This document shows, piece by piece, positions 34,754 to 43,387 of a stretch of 64,000 bases of DNA. Position numbers and translations under genes: made by a program. Numbering within the stretch: the stretch's first letter is position 1; the number at the start of each line of letters is the position of its first letter. Location of the stretch: contig NZ_JAWQUO010000007.1 of NCBI RefSeq assembly GCF_033446605.1, positions 62,001 to 126,000 on the forward strand, given 5' to 3'. Source of the DNA: Iodobacter sp025352645. GTDB taxonomy: Bacteria; Pseudomonadota; Gammaproteobacteria; Burkholderiales; Chitinibacteraceae. The notes beneath the pieces were generated by a model. The model saw nothing but the letters and a program-made list of their open reading frames with translations. It was not told where the DNA came from and searched no databases.

Positions 34754-35335
34754 TTATGCTTGCTTACGGCGGCGTGCGATCCATAAGCCGGTTAAGCCTA
34801 GGCCGATCAGAGCATAAGTCTCTGGCTCTGGCACTGGTGTGCTTATATTAATATTATCAAATTGGCTGTTAGAGCCTACCCAAGAGACTTTGGTGAGATT
34901 TTTTTTATTAAAAACAAAGGTTTGCAGACCTATAAGCCGGTCAAGAACGACGGTTTCAAATGTTGTGCTTTGCCCATTAAAAAAGCTGAATTGAATAGAG
35001 GCTGAATCGCCCTTATTAAAAACATCGGCAAGATCAATAGATTTAAAATTAAAGGATGATTTATTAGCTTGCTCAATACTGGTTTTGCTACCGCTGTAGT
35101 TTACAAATACTGCAGCGTGGCCTTTATCGGCCTGAAACTCATCGTTCTTCCCCCAAATACCCAGACGGTCATTGCCTTGGCTGTCATTTTTAATGACAAA
35201 GCCCTTGGTGTTGATGCTATTGAAGGTTTGAAAAGTATCGTTGTGAGTTAAATGATTGAAATCGATCACTGTGGCATTTGCAAAAGTACTTAAGGCGAAA
35301 ATGGCACTAGAGAGCAATAGTTTTGTGTGCAGCAT
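34754..35335 (-). CDS. PEP-CTERM sorting-domain exported protein
   Basis: 193 residues: a signal peptide (1-21, ending ANA), a beta-rich body with no Cys, and a C-terminal PEP-CTERM tail with VPEPETYALIGLGLTGLW and the basic end ARRRKQA (~168-193). Such proteins are recognised by exosortase EpsH/XrtA and usually end up in the exopolysaccharide matrix. No exosortase or polysaccharide genes are in this window, so the sorting enzyme must be elsewhere. The function of the mature domain is unknown. Confidence 0.87.
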   Translation of the reverse strand: MLHTKLLLSSAIFALSTFANATVIDFNHLTHNDTFQTFNSINTKGFVIKNDSQGNDRLGIWGKNDEFQADKGHAAVFVNYSGSKTSIEQANKSSFNFKSIDLADVFNKGDSASIQFSFFNGQSTTFETVVLDRLIGLQTFVFNKKNLTKVSWVGSNSQFDNINISTPVPEPETYALIGLGLTGLWIARRRKQA

Positions 35336-35662
35336 GAACTTTTCCTATAGATAGAAAATAACTGAATCCAATCATTTTCTGTCTTGCTCCTTGCTAATGT
35401 CAAAACAAATACTTCATTTGTTGTAAGTTTGGTGTTTGTTTAATCGGAGTTACCAAGCAGATATCTACAGCGATGATGACTTTTGATCGCAGTATGCAAA
35501 GTAGCTGATAAGTTTTTGATAAGTATTGGCAGCTATTCTGCAGCCACAGCAATGCAGTTCCCTGAAGAGTAGAGCAAGCCGCCATTCACTACTTTATGCT
35601 CGCCATGCTTGGTACTTGGCTGCTTCTGGCTCAGTGTAATTGTGAATCTAACATCAATAGAT
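35336..35662. other. Intergenic gap, no feature recognised
   Basis: Between the PEP-CTERM gene and rquA (both minus). A 61-codon minus frame (35400-35585) has no ribosome binding site or similarity that I can see and is not called. Promoter elements for the PEP-CTERM gene must be near 35336-35400 but none stands out. Confidence 0.4.
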
Positions 35663-36418
35663 TTAACTCCTTGATGAGCTGCTGGCTGGGTTGGATCGGC
35701 TTAGGGGGGGCTGCGGCATTGTGCGCGTGACGCTCACAATCTGGTAGACCCCGCCAAATATCGTGCGCTTTTGCCAGTGGTATTTTTCTGCTTGGCTGGC
35801 GTAATGGCTAATTTCATTATTCCATAATGCCTCGGCAAAGGGCTCTAGCTTGGCATTTACCCATTTTAATATCCAACGGATTGGTTGCCAGAGCGATGGG
35901 CGATGGTAATCAACAAACAATACTTTTCCACCAACGGGCATTTGGCTGAGCATATGGTCGACGATGCTGCGTTTTTTTTCATCAGGCACTTCATGCAGTA
36001 AAAAGAAGCTGCAAATAAGATCAAACGATAGCTGGCTCTGATAGGTTGCAGCATCGCTACGCACCACTTTTGCCCATGGGTACAAAGCTAATTTGGCTTG
36101 GGCGTGTTCAATTTGTGCAGGGGTGATATCGCTTAAATGAAACTCACCATCTGGCCCCACTTTTTGTGCCACTTTACGTACTAGATCACCATAAACATGT
36201 GCCACCTGCCATACCTTCATTCCTGGTTTGATTTCATTCAAATAGGCACGCATTAGGCGTTGATCATTCCCAAATAGCAGCACCTTTACCACCATATTAT
36301 GGTCGAGCTGATCAACGCGTTTGGGATTGACATAGGCCCAGTCGTAAACCTCGGTCATATAGTCAGGAACACCTTCGTAATAAGGATCTGTTGGTAGTTT
36401 GGGGTGATTTTGCGTCAT
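35663..36418 (-). CDS. rquA: Rhodoquinone biosynthesis methyltransferase-like protein RquA
   Basis: 251 residues of class I methyltransferase fold. VPDYMTEVYDWAYVNPKRV, ICSFFLLHEVPDEKKR, GKVLFVDYHRPSLWQP and LEPFAEALWN are signatures I know from RquA of Rhodospirillum rubrum. RquA replaces the 2-methoxy group of ubiquinone by an amino group, giving rhodoquinone, which feeds electrons to fumarate reductase without oxygen. Motif I reads KVWQVAHVYGDL (67-79) instead of the glycine-rich ExGxGxG, the non-canonical form characteristic of RquA. The C-terminus ends in a Ser-rich tail. No fumarate reductase genes are nearby. Standing between unrelated genes, it may have been acquired horizontally. Confidence 0.87.
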   Translation of the reverse strand: MTQNHPKLPTDPYYEGVPDYMTEVYDWAYVNPKRVDQLDHNMVVKVLLFGNDQRLMRAYLNEIKPGMKVWQVAHVYGDLVRKVAQKVGPDGEFHLSDITPAQIEHAQAKLALYPWAKVVRSDAATYQSQLSFDLICSFFLLHEVPDEKKRSIVDHMLSQMPVGGKVLFVDYHRPSLWQPIRWILKWVNAKLEPFAEALWNNEISHYASQAEKYHWQKRTIFGGVYQIVSVTRTMPQPPLSRSNPASSSSRS

Positions 36419-36683
36419 GGTGGCAGGCTTCTAAGGGATTTTTTTGAGCTTAGACTGAGGGGGGGCTATATACCTTGAGCTGGGCCAATATCTAGCTATT
36501 TAGGGTTAGGCTGGCCGCTTCTAGGTGAGTATTGCCAAGGGAGCCGCATGTTTATTGGTGAGCTGAAGCTAGTGCTTATGCGGGGATAGGCGGTTTATTG
36601 CGGCTTAAATAACTAAGCGGGTGAGAGTGGGAAGGGGGCTGTTTTGTGAGTAATTACTTTTTACGCGCCTGCAGAGCAAATAT

Positions 36684-36710
36684 AAAAAAACGGCGCTTAG
36701 AGCGCCGTTT
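36684..36710 (-). terminator. Terminator of rhlE
   Basis: AAACGGCGCT-TAG-AGCGCCGTTT perfect stem, with a T7 run on the minus strand (A run at 36684-36690). It lies 39 bases beyond the rhlE stop. Confidence 0.88.
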
Positions 36711-36726
36711 GGGTAAAATCGCTATA

Positions 36727-36742
36727 GCACGGCATGCCGTGC
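36727..36742. repeat. GCACGGCATGCCGTGC palindrome
   Basis: Perfect 16-bp palindrome immediately after the rhlE stop. Identical core to the 20-bp palindrome at 38753-38772 after dbpA. Confidence 0.8.
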
Positions 36743-36748
36743 CGCTGC

Positions 36749-38455
36749 TTAGTGGTGACGACCACCCGATCGTTTGATCGGGGCAAAAAGGGCGGCCACT
36801 GGGGTGTTTTCATTACTCAATGGCTGTTGATCGCCACGCGGCTTAGCGGCGGGTGCACGTGGTGCTGCGCTGCGTGTATCGCTGCGCGCGCCACGATCGG
36901 CATAGCTACGCTCTTGCGGCGCACGGCCTTGTGGTTGATCCCCACGGCCAGAACGGCTGCGGCCATCGGTTGGTCGAGCTGCCGATGGGGTGCGCGCTTC
37001 GCCACGTGGATTGTTGTTAAAGCGGCCTTCACCAGCAGGGCGAGGCGCTGCGGAAGAAGGCGTTTCACCACGTGGATTATTGTTAAAACGGCCTTCTGAA
37101 GCAGGGCGTGCATCGGGGTTAAAACGGCTGGCTGGGCGGCTATCATCGCTAGCACGTGGATTGCTGCGTGGTGGGCGCGGCGCATCACTCGCTGCTGCTG
37201 CAGGGGCATTGTTGGTGCGATTATGCCCACGTGGAGGGCGGCCGCTATTTGGGTTACGGGGATCGCGGTTGGTGTTGCGCGCTGCACCATTGCGGCCATT
37301 TAAGATTGGCTCGGCTTTGATACTTGGATCAACCGCAAAGCCATCTACGCTTTCACGGGTGATATCGCGTTTGATCAGGCGTTCGATATCATTTAATAGC
37401 TTGTGCTCATCCACACAAACCAAAGAAATCGCTTCGCCTTCAGAGCCAGCACGGCCCGTGCGGCCAATCCGGTGTACATAATCTTCGGCTACATTCGGCA
37501 GCTCAAAGTTAACCACGTGTGGCAATTCTTCGATATCAATACCGCGAGCGGCGATATCGGTGGCGCACAGTACTTGCAGCGTGCCAGATTTAAACTCGGC
37601 CAAAGCACGGGTACGAGCGGCTTGGCTCTTATTACCATGAATGGCCAGTGAGTTAATGCCATCTTTGCTTAGCTGCTCAGCTAAGCGATTAGCGCCGTGT
37701 TTGGTGCGGGTAAACACCAAAACTTGGAACCAATTTTTTTCTTTGATCAGCTGGGTGAGCAGCTCACGTTTGCGCTCACGGTCAACAAAATATACCTTTT
37801 GCGTAATCATTTCGGCCGTGGCGTTGCGGCGAGCCACTTCGATCAGTGCAGGCTTATCGAGCAGGCCATCGGCAAGGGTTTTGATTTCGTCAGAAAAAGT
37901 AGCCGAGAACAGCAGGTTTTGGCGCTTGGCAGGCAATAGGGCCAGCACTTTTTTGATATCACGGATAAAGCCCATGTCGAGCATGCGGTCTGCTTCATCC
38001 AGAATCAAAATCTCAACCGCGCTTAAATCAACGGTTTTTTGCGACATATGATCGAGCAGACGGCCCGGTGTGGCCACCAGAATATCTACCTGGCCTTTTA
38101 GCTGCTTAATTTGCGGATTAATACTCACGCCACCAAACATCATCATGGATTTAAGTGGCAAATATTTACCATAGTCGCGCACGCTTTCTTCAACCTGAGC
38201 GGCCAGTTCACGCGTAGGGGTCAGAATCAGTGCACGAATCTTTTTGCCAGTGGCAGGTTTTGTGCTGAGTAAATGCAGCAGCGGCAGCGTGAAGCCGGCG
38301 GTTTTACCCGTGCCGGTTTGTGCGCCAGCAAGTAAATCACCACCGGATAGCACGGCAGGAATCGCCTGTTGCTGAATAGGGGTTGGTGTGGTGTAGCCAA
38401 GTTCAGTAACGGCACGGACGATATCGTCCGCAAGCCCTAGGGCGGAAAAACTCAT
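36749..38455 (-). CDS. rhlE: DEAD-box RNA helicase RhlE
   Basis: 568 residues. The helicase core (~1-375) has the Q motif (FSALGLADDIVRAVTELGYTTPTPIQQQAIP; Phe and Gln conserved), AQTGTGKT, PTRELA, DEADRMLDMGF, SAT, and HRIGRTGRAG. From ~385 on there is a long disordered, Arg/Asn/Pro/Gly-rich tail (NRDPRNPNSGRPPRGH...) containing two copies of an EGRFNNNPRGE unit. Such tails bind RNA and can drive condensation with polymerases or ribosomes. RhlE-type helicases act in ribosome assembly and mRNA decay, especially in the cold. dbpA follows upstream, separately transcribed. Confidence 0.92.
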   Translation of the reverse strand: MSFSALGLADDIVRAVTELGYTTPTPIQQQAIPAVLSGGDLLAGAQTGTGKTAGFTLPLLHLLSTKPATGKKIRALILTPTRELAAQVEESVRDYGKYLPLKSMMMFGGVSINPQIKQLKGQVDILVATPGRLLDHMSQKTVDLSAVEILILDEADRMLDMGFIRDIKKVLALLPAKRQNLLFSATFSDEIKTLADGLLDKPALIEVARRNATAEMITQKVYFVDRERKRELLTQLIKEKNWFQVLVFTRTKHGANRLAEQLSKDGINSLAIHGNKSQAARTRALAEFKSGTLQVLCATDIAARGIDIEELPHVVNFELPNVAEDYVHRIGRTGRAGSEGEAISLVCVDEHKLLNDIERLIKRDITRESVDGFAVDPSIKAEPILNGRNGAARNTNRDPRNPNSGRPPRGHNRTNNAPAAAASDAPRPPRSNPRASDDSRPASRFNPDARPASEGRFNNNPRGETPSSAAPRPAGEGRFNNNPRGEARTPSAARPTDGRSRSGRGDQPQGRAPQERSYADRGARSDTRSAAPRAPAAKPRGDQQPLSNENTPVAALFAPIKRSGGRHH

Positions 38456-38752
38456 TCAAACTCCAGAGGAGATATCGGCCTGTCGCCAAGAGTGGCGCCA
38501 GTCAAAGGCAGATGGGGTAGGTGATCTTACAAATATGGCATCAAGATAGCTCACTCAGCAACTTTTTGCTGAGCCCTGCATGCAAAAAAACACTGCGAGG
38601 TAAAGGATTTCAAGCTTGATGGCGTATCTGGGTGGTGTAGCGCGGAGACTGGGTAACGCGCCCACGGCGGGATTATACCTGTGTACTTGCGTTGGTGTGT
38701 GAAGCAATCATGAATTAGTGCAGATTACACTGCGCTAATTGTGTCTTTGTAG
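38456..38752. other. Gap between rhlE and dbpA
   Basis: About 300 bases with the rhlE promoter region on the right-hand side of its start; no gene, stem-loop with T tract, or other repeat is recognised besides the palindrome at 38753. Confidence 0.4.
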
Positions 38753-38772
38753 GGGCACGGCATGCCGTGCCC
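38753..38772. repeat. GGGCACGGCATGCCGTGCCC palindrome
   Basis: Perfect 20-bp palindrome nine bases after the dbpA stop. Same core as 36727-36742; the preceding GTAGG matches the common extragenic form of this repeat. Confidence 0.85.
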
Positions 38773-38780
38773 ACTGCCAA

Positions 38781-40166
38781 TTAAGCGCCAATAAAGCGCA
38801 TTTTAAAGCTGCGGCCTTTGATGTTTCCTTGGCTCAGGCTATTAAATGCTTTATCTGCCACGCGGCGATCAAGCGCTACATAGGTCATAAATTCATACAC
38901 ATTAATTTTACCGACTTGCTCTTTAGTTAGGCCCGCATCGCCAGTGAGTGCACCAAGTAAATCGCCTGGGCGAAGTTTTTCTTTCTTACCGCCCATAATG
39001 CACAGCGTCACCATCGGGGCACGCAGAGGGCCACTGGCCTCGGCTTCTAGGGTGTTTAAATCAAACCAACGTACTGAGCCGCCTTGGTATTCTTCGATCA
39101 GGGTGACCCATTTTTTCTCGTTTGGGGCGCAAAGGCTAAGGGCTAAGCCTTTATCGTGGCCACGGCCGGTGCGGCCAATGCGGTGGATATGCACTTCGGT
39201 ATCTTTAGATACGTCAACGTTAATCACGGCACCTAGGGTTTGAATATCTAAGCCGCGTGCGGCGACATCGGTGGCCACCAGCACGGAGCAGCTTTGATTA
39301 GCAAACTGCACCAGAATCTCGTCGCGTTCGCGTTGCTCTAGCTCGCCGTAAAGCGCCAGGGCACTAAAACCTTGATCTCGCAGCTCAGCTGCAAGCTCGC
39401 GGCAGTGGATCTTGGTATTGCAGAAGGCCAGTGTCGAAACCGGTTTGTAGTGATTGAGTAGCTGCGCCACGGCGGCGTTACGTTCCTCGTGTTCGACGAG
39501 GTAAAAGCGTTGTTCGATTTGGCTGTCAGCATGTTGTGCCTCTACTTTCACTTCGGCAGGCAGCTTTAAGAATTTAGCGCTGTCTTTACGAATATTGTCG
39601 GGATAAGTGGCAGAAAACAGCAGGGTTTGGCGGCGCGTTGGGCAGGCACTGACAATGCCGGCGATCTCATCGTAAAAGCCCATATCCACCATGCGGTCGG
39701 CTTCGTCTAATACCAGCGTTTGTACGGTGGATAAATCAATCGAGGCGCGGCCTAAATGGTCGCGGATACGCCCCGGTGTGCCCACAATAATATGCGCACC
39801 GTGTACAAGCGAGGCAATTTGCGGCCCCATGGGCGAGCCGCCACAAAGGGTTAAAATTTTAATATTGTCGGTAAAGCGTGCCAAACGGCGCAGCTCTTTA
39901 GAAACTTGATCGGCCAGCTCGCGGGTGGGGCAAATCACCAAGCCCTGAATGGCAAAGTAGCTGGGGTTGAGCTTATGTAGCATGCCAATCCCAAACGCTG
40001 CCGTCTTGCCGCTGCCGGTTTTTGCTTGGGCGATTAAATCGCGGCGCTCTAGAATCAGCGGCAGGCTGCGCGCTTGGATCTCGGTCATCTCAACGTAACC
40101 CAAGCTGTCCAAGTTTTGCAGCATGGCCGGCGAGAGAGGTAGATTGGCAAAAGATGTTGTATTCAC
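38781..40166 (-). CDS. dbpA: ATP-dependent RNA helicase DbpA
   Basis: 461 residues. The DEAD core has the Q motif, AKTGSGKTAAFG, CPTRELADQV, LCGGSPMG, VGTPGR, DEADRMVDMGF, SATYPD, ATDVAARGLD and HRIGRTGRG. The C-terminal ~75 residues (TLCIMGGKKEKLRPGDLLGALTGDAGL...) form the RRM-like domain that gives DbpA its specificity for hairpin 92 of 23S rRNA. Close to E. coli DbpA over its full length. Works in late assembly of the 50S subunit, as does RluD. Confidence 0.95.
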   Translation of the reverse strand: MNTTSFANLPLSPAMLQNLDSLGYVEMTEIQARSLPLILERRDLIAQAKTGSGKTAAFGIGMLHKLNPSYFAIQGLVICPTRELADQVSKELRRLARFTDNIKILTLCGGSPMGPQIASLVHGAHIIVGTPGRIRDHLGRASIDLSTVQTLVLDEADRMVDMGFYDEIAGIVSACPTRRQTLLFSATYPDNIRKDSAKFLKLPAEVKVEAQHADSQIEQRFYLVEHEERNAAVAQLLNHYKPVSTLAFCNTKIHCRELAAELRDQGFSALALYGELEQRERDEILVQFANQSCSVLVATDVAARGLDIQTLGAVINVDVSKDTEVHIHRIGRTGRGHDKGLALSLCAPNEKKWVTLIEEYQGGSVRWFDLNTLEAEASGPLRAPMVTLCIMGGKKEKLRPGDLLGALTGDAGLTKEQVGKINVYEFMTYVALDRRVADKAFNSLSQGNIKGRSFKMRFIGA

Positions 40167-40363
40167 AATGACTTATCTCGCAGACCAAAAGGGGCAGTAG
40201 TCTATCAGGCGCAGCGCTTTAGAGCCAGTGCCCACTTATTAATTGGTTTTTCAACCATGATCTTGATTGATACATATTACGTTGTGATACCGATGGCAGA
40301 ATGGGGCGGCTTGCTTCATCCCTCTGGGCGGTTTGTGGAGGAAAAGTTTGCATCACTCGATGA

Positions 40364-43165
40364 TTATTTGCTTACTTTTAGCCTAGTAGGCCGTGTGAGT
40401 AAGGAGTTGCCTAGTATAGAGCTGGCCAGCCGTGGGGAGAGGCAGCGTTGCAATGTTTCTGCTAGGTCATGAATACTAATGGGTTTACTTAAAAAATCAT
40501 CCATGCCTACCGCTTGGCAGCGCTCTTTATCTTCTTGGTAGGCATCTGCAGTGAGGGCAATAATTGGGATGTGTTTTCGTTTGAATTGTTGCTCCCAACT
40601 ACGAATTTGTAAACTAGCTTCGTAGCCATCCATGATGGGCATTTGGCAATCCATTAAAACTAAATCAAATGAAGTTGTGCTTTTTAAGGCATCGAGTGCT
40701 TCTTGCCCGTGCTGTGCCAACTCTGTTTGATAGCCTAATCGAGCCAACATAGCCAACACCACAACTTGATTAATTGGATTATCTTCAACGACTAAGATGC
40801 GTTGTAATTTTGTTTGTTCTGTTTGTGTAGCTAATGCTTGGTATTGGGTGGGGAGGCGTTTTTCGGAATCTGTAGCTTCATCAACAGGAATTTGAAACCA
40901 AAATTGTGATCCCTTTCCTAATTGGCTTATTACACCGATTTCACCCCCCATTAGTTGAATTAGGCTGCGGCAAATGGCAAGGCCTAAGCCTGTGCCACCA
41001 TAACGGCGTGTAATGCTGCCATCACCTTGGCTAAAGGTTTTAAATAATTTAGAGATTTGCAGTTCATCAATTCCGTCTCCGGTGTCTGCTACTGTAAATT
41101 TTAAGAAAGAATTTTCTAATTGTTCTAGTTTTAGAGTGATAGTGCCAGCCGAAGTAAATTTAAGTGCGTTGCTGAGTAAGTTACTAATGATTTGTCTTAA
41201 GCGATAAGGATCCCCCCAGCAGCTTAAATGAAGCGGTACATCAAATAATAAATCTAACTGCAGGCCCCGTTGATGGGCGGTTTCTCGGAATAAATTGGCG
41301 ACTTCTTGCACTAGCTCAGCGGGTTGAAAAATCAGCGATTCTAATTCCATTTTCCCTGCTTCTACTTTAGAAAAATCTAAAATTTCATTCAGTAAGGAAA
41401 GCAGATTCTCGCCAGAGCGAAGGATGGTTTGTGCGTAATCTAAGCGTTCTGTCTCGTCTACTTGTTCTTGCATCAGCAGCTGCGCCATTCCCATTACGCC
41501 ATTAAGTGGGGTGCGGATTTCGTGGCTCATGGTAGCTAGAAACTGGCTCTTGGCTAAATTGGCTGATTCAGCTTGCTGTTTGGCCTCAATGAGTTGTATC
41601 TCTTGTTGCTTGCGGATGGCCATTTCTTGTTGCAAAACAAGGGTTTTTATTTCAACTTCGGCAGCTACACGGCGGCGGTCTGCACTTAAAATTAAGGCGA
41701 GATTGCCAAGTACGGCAGTGGCAGTCAGGATACAAAATAACAGCACTAAGGATGCACTGATGGTACTGCCACCTAAGGCATTGGTGGGTTTATGCAAGAG
41801 CAGCAGCCATTGACGATTCGCAAAATTGAGCGGTTGCTGGTAATAAACACCCATAGCATCGAGTTGGCTTGAGCTTTGAAATGAGGGAAAGGGTTTAGTA
41901 AAATTAGAGTAAATAACTTCAGTTTTGCCCTCGGTAAGATCAAGGATCGCCCACTGTACTTGCTTGTGCTGCTGCATCAGTTTAAGCCAGCCCCGAATAT
42001 CAATGACGCCCGTGACAATGCTTTCTACTTCCCCCGTTGCAGATAAAACAGGGGCCATCATGAGTAAGCCACCTGGCCCTTTTAAATCATCGCTTAGTAA
42101 GATTTTGGGACTGATGGCTACTTTATGGCTAGCAATAACTGCGTTTGCTGTTTGGGCTCGGCGTGGCTCGGAGAGCAAATCTAATCCCAATACCGAAGGG
42201 CTGGGTGGGCTAATCATGGTTAAGGGTAAAACACCAAGGGGATTGGGGTGCCAGTTGGCTAAGCGGTGTATTTTTATATTATTTAAATTGAGGGTTTGTT
42301 GTAGCTGCTCATATTGGTGATCGTAGGGCGCGTGGCGTAATAGGGGAGCCCAGCCAAAAGTGCGAAAGCTTGTCGCTGCTTTATTACTTTGTTTGACAAA
42401 GGTAGAAAACTGCGGCAAGGATAATGGTTTTACCAGTTGGGCTAGAGTGGCTAAATTGCTTAGGGTTTGGGTGTTTACTGCATCTAATTGCTCAAAATCT
42501 TGGCTAATCATGATTGATTCGGTAGCAAACTGGCTTTGTATCTGCCTTATTTCACTATTCCTGATAAATAAATACACGCAGACAAATGATGAGAAGGTGA
42601 GCAGGAGTGGCGTAACCACCATCCAGCGCCGCTCCCTCCAAGCTGGGCGTTTATCGTAAAGGGCAATACAGAGTGGTGTAAAAATTAATACACCCAGTGC
42701 ATCCCCAAGCCACCAAGTGGAGAAATTTTGTGCAAGTAAATCTGCACTTAAATAGCCTTTAAAAAATAAAGCGGTGTTGGCAATGCTGCTGGCGATGGTA
42801 CAAGCCAGTAATCCAGAGCCACTAAATTGCAGAATGCGTATAGGCTGATCCATTTCAAAGTGTGGATCAAATTTGCGTAGTAATCTGGCGCCAATTATGG
42901 CTTGTAAGACCGATCCAGTGGCAATAATAAGAGGTAAAATCCCCCAATCCCATTGCAGCCCAATGGTTGCATTCACACACCATGAGCCAATCAGTATGCT
43001 AGGCCAAATTTTGCGTCCATCAAATAATAAGCATGCAGCAAACGCTATTCCTGCTGCCGGCCAGATGGCCGTGGCATAGCCGGGAGGAAGTGACATCAGT
43101 AGGCCAAGCTTACCTGCTACTAAGTAAACTAAGGCTAGGAGCAGATTCGTTAACAGCAGGCGCAC
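40364..43165 (-). CDS. MASE1-CHASE hybrid sensor histidine kinase
   Basis: 933 residues. N-terminal MASE1-type membrane domain with eight or so helices (~1-200), a periplasmic CHASE domain (~205-440), another membrane span (~468-492), a coiled coil, then HisKA with His548 (ATMSHEIRTPLNG). HATPase follows (SNLLSNALKF, DTGDGID, GGTGLGLAI), and a C-terminal receiver has Asp839 (LVLMDCQMPIMDGY). The start is GTG 43165 with GGAG upstream. The final output is unknown: no HPt or response regulator gene adjoins, so phosphate must pass to a protein encoded elsewhere. It is divergent from the gntR-type gene, 222 bases apart. Confidence 0.92.
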   Translation of the reverse strand: MRLLLTNLLLALVYLVAGKLGLLMSLPPGYATAIWPAAGIAFAACLLFDGRKIWPSILIGSWCVNATIGLQWDWGILPLIIATGSVLQAIIGARLLRKFDPHFEMDQPIRILQFSGSGLLACTIASSIANTALFFKGYLSADLLAQNFSTWWLGDALGVLIFTPLCIALYDKRPAWRERRWMVVTPLLLTFSSFVCVYLFIRNSEIRQIQSQFATESIMISQDFEQLDAVNTQTLSNLATLAQLVKPLSLPQFSTFVKQSNKAATSFRTFGWAPLLRHAPYDHQYEQLQQTLNLNNIKIHRLANWHPNPLGVLPLTMISPPSPSVLGLDLLSEPRRAQTANAVIASHKVAISPKILLSDDLKGPGGLLMMAPVLSATGEVESIVTGVIDIRGWLKLMQQHKQVQWAILDLTEGKTEVIYSNFTKPFPSFQSSSQLDAMGVYYQQPLNFANRQWLLLLHKPTNALGGSTISASLVLLFCILTATAVLGNLALILSADRRRVAAEVEIKTLVLQQEMAIRKQQEIQLIEAKQQAESANLAKSQFLATMSHEIRTPLNGVMGMAQLLMQEQVDETERLDYAQTILRSGENLLSLLNEILDFSKVEAGKMELESLIFQPAELVQEVANLFRETAHQRGLQLDLLFDVPLHLSCWGDPYRLRQIISNLLSNALKFTSAGTITLKLEQLENSFLKFTVADTGDGIDELQISKLFKTFSQGDGSITRRYGGTGLGLAICRSLIQLMGGEIGVISQLGKGSQFWFQIPVDEATDSEKRLPTQYQALATQTEQTKLQRILVVEDNPINQVVVLAMLARLGYQTELAQHGQEALDALKSTTSFDLVLMDCQMPIMDGYEASLQIRSWEQQFKRKHIPIIALTADAYQEDKERCQAVGMDDFLSKPISIHDLAETLQRCLSPRLASSILGNSLLTRPTRLKVSK

Positions 43166-43284
43166 GCTTCATACTCCAGAGATCTAAGGCTAGACGGGCA
43201 TATACGAAATAATAGCTCAGCTGATCGAGTTGAAATTACATGTAAAGACAGTATAGGTGTGGATTAAATGAGCTGCTTTAGGTG

Positions 43285-43300
43285 GTGGCACTGATGCCAC
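43285..43300. promoter_or_regulatory. Dyad GTGGCA-CTGA-TGCCAC
   Basis: A short inverted repeat between the hybrid kinase and gntR-type genes, about 90 bases before the latter. Could be an operator for either gene. It does not resemble the E. coli GntR operator, so the call is weak. Confidence 0.3.
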
Positions 43301-43387
43301 TAAGTGCATATAAATCTGTAGCGGTAAGAACTGCTAAGCGATTTTTCCTTGTTGCTAATCCCTTGCAGAAATTGTTTTAGGAATCAT

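Noticed and set aside
35400..35585. 61-codon minus frame between the PEP-CTERM gene and rquA
   Set aside because: No ribosome binding site and no similarity recognised.
40257..40472. 71-codon plus-strand frame in the dbpA/hybrid-kinase gap
   Set aside because: Runs into the antisense of the kinase receiver domain; no supporting signals.
43301..43387. GTAGCGGTAAG before the gntR-type gene as GntR operator
   Set aside because: Resembles ATGTTACCGGTAACAT only after a deletion; too weak.
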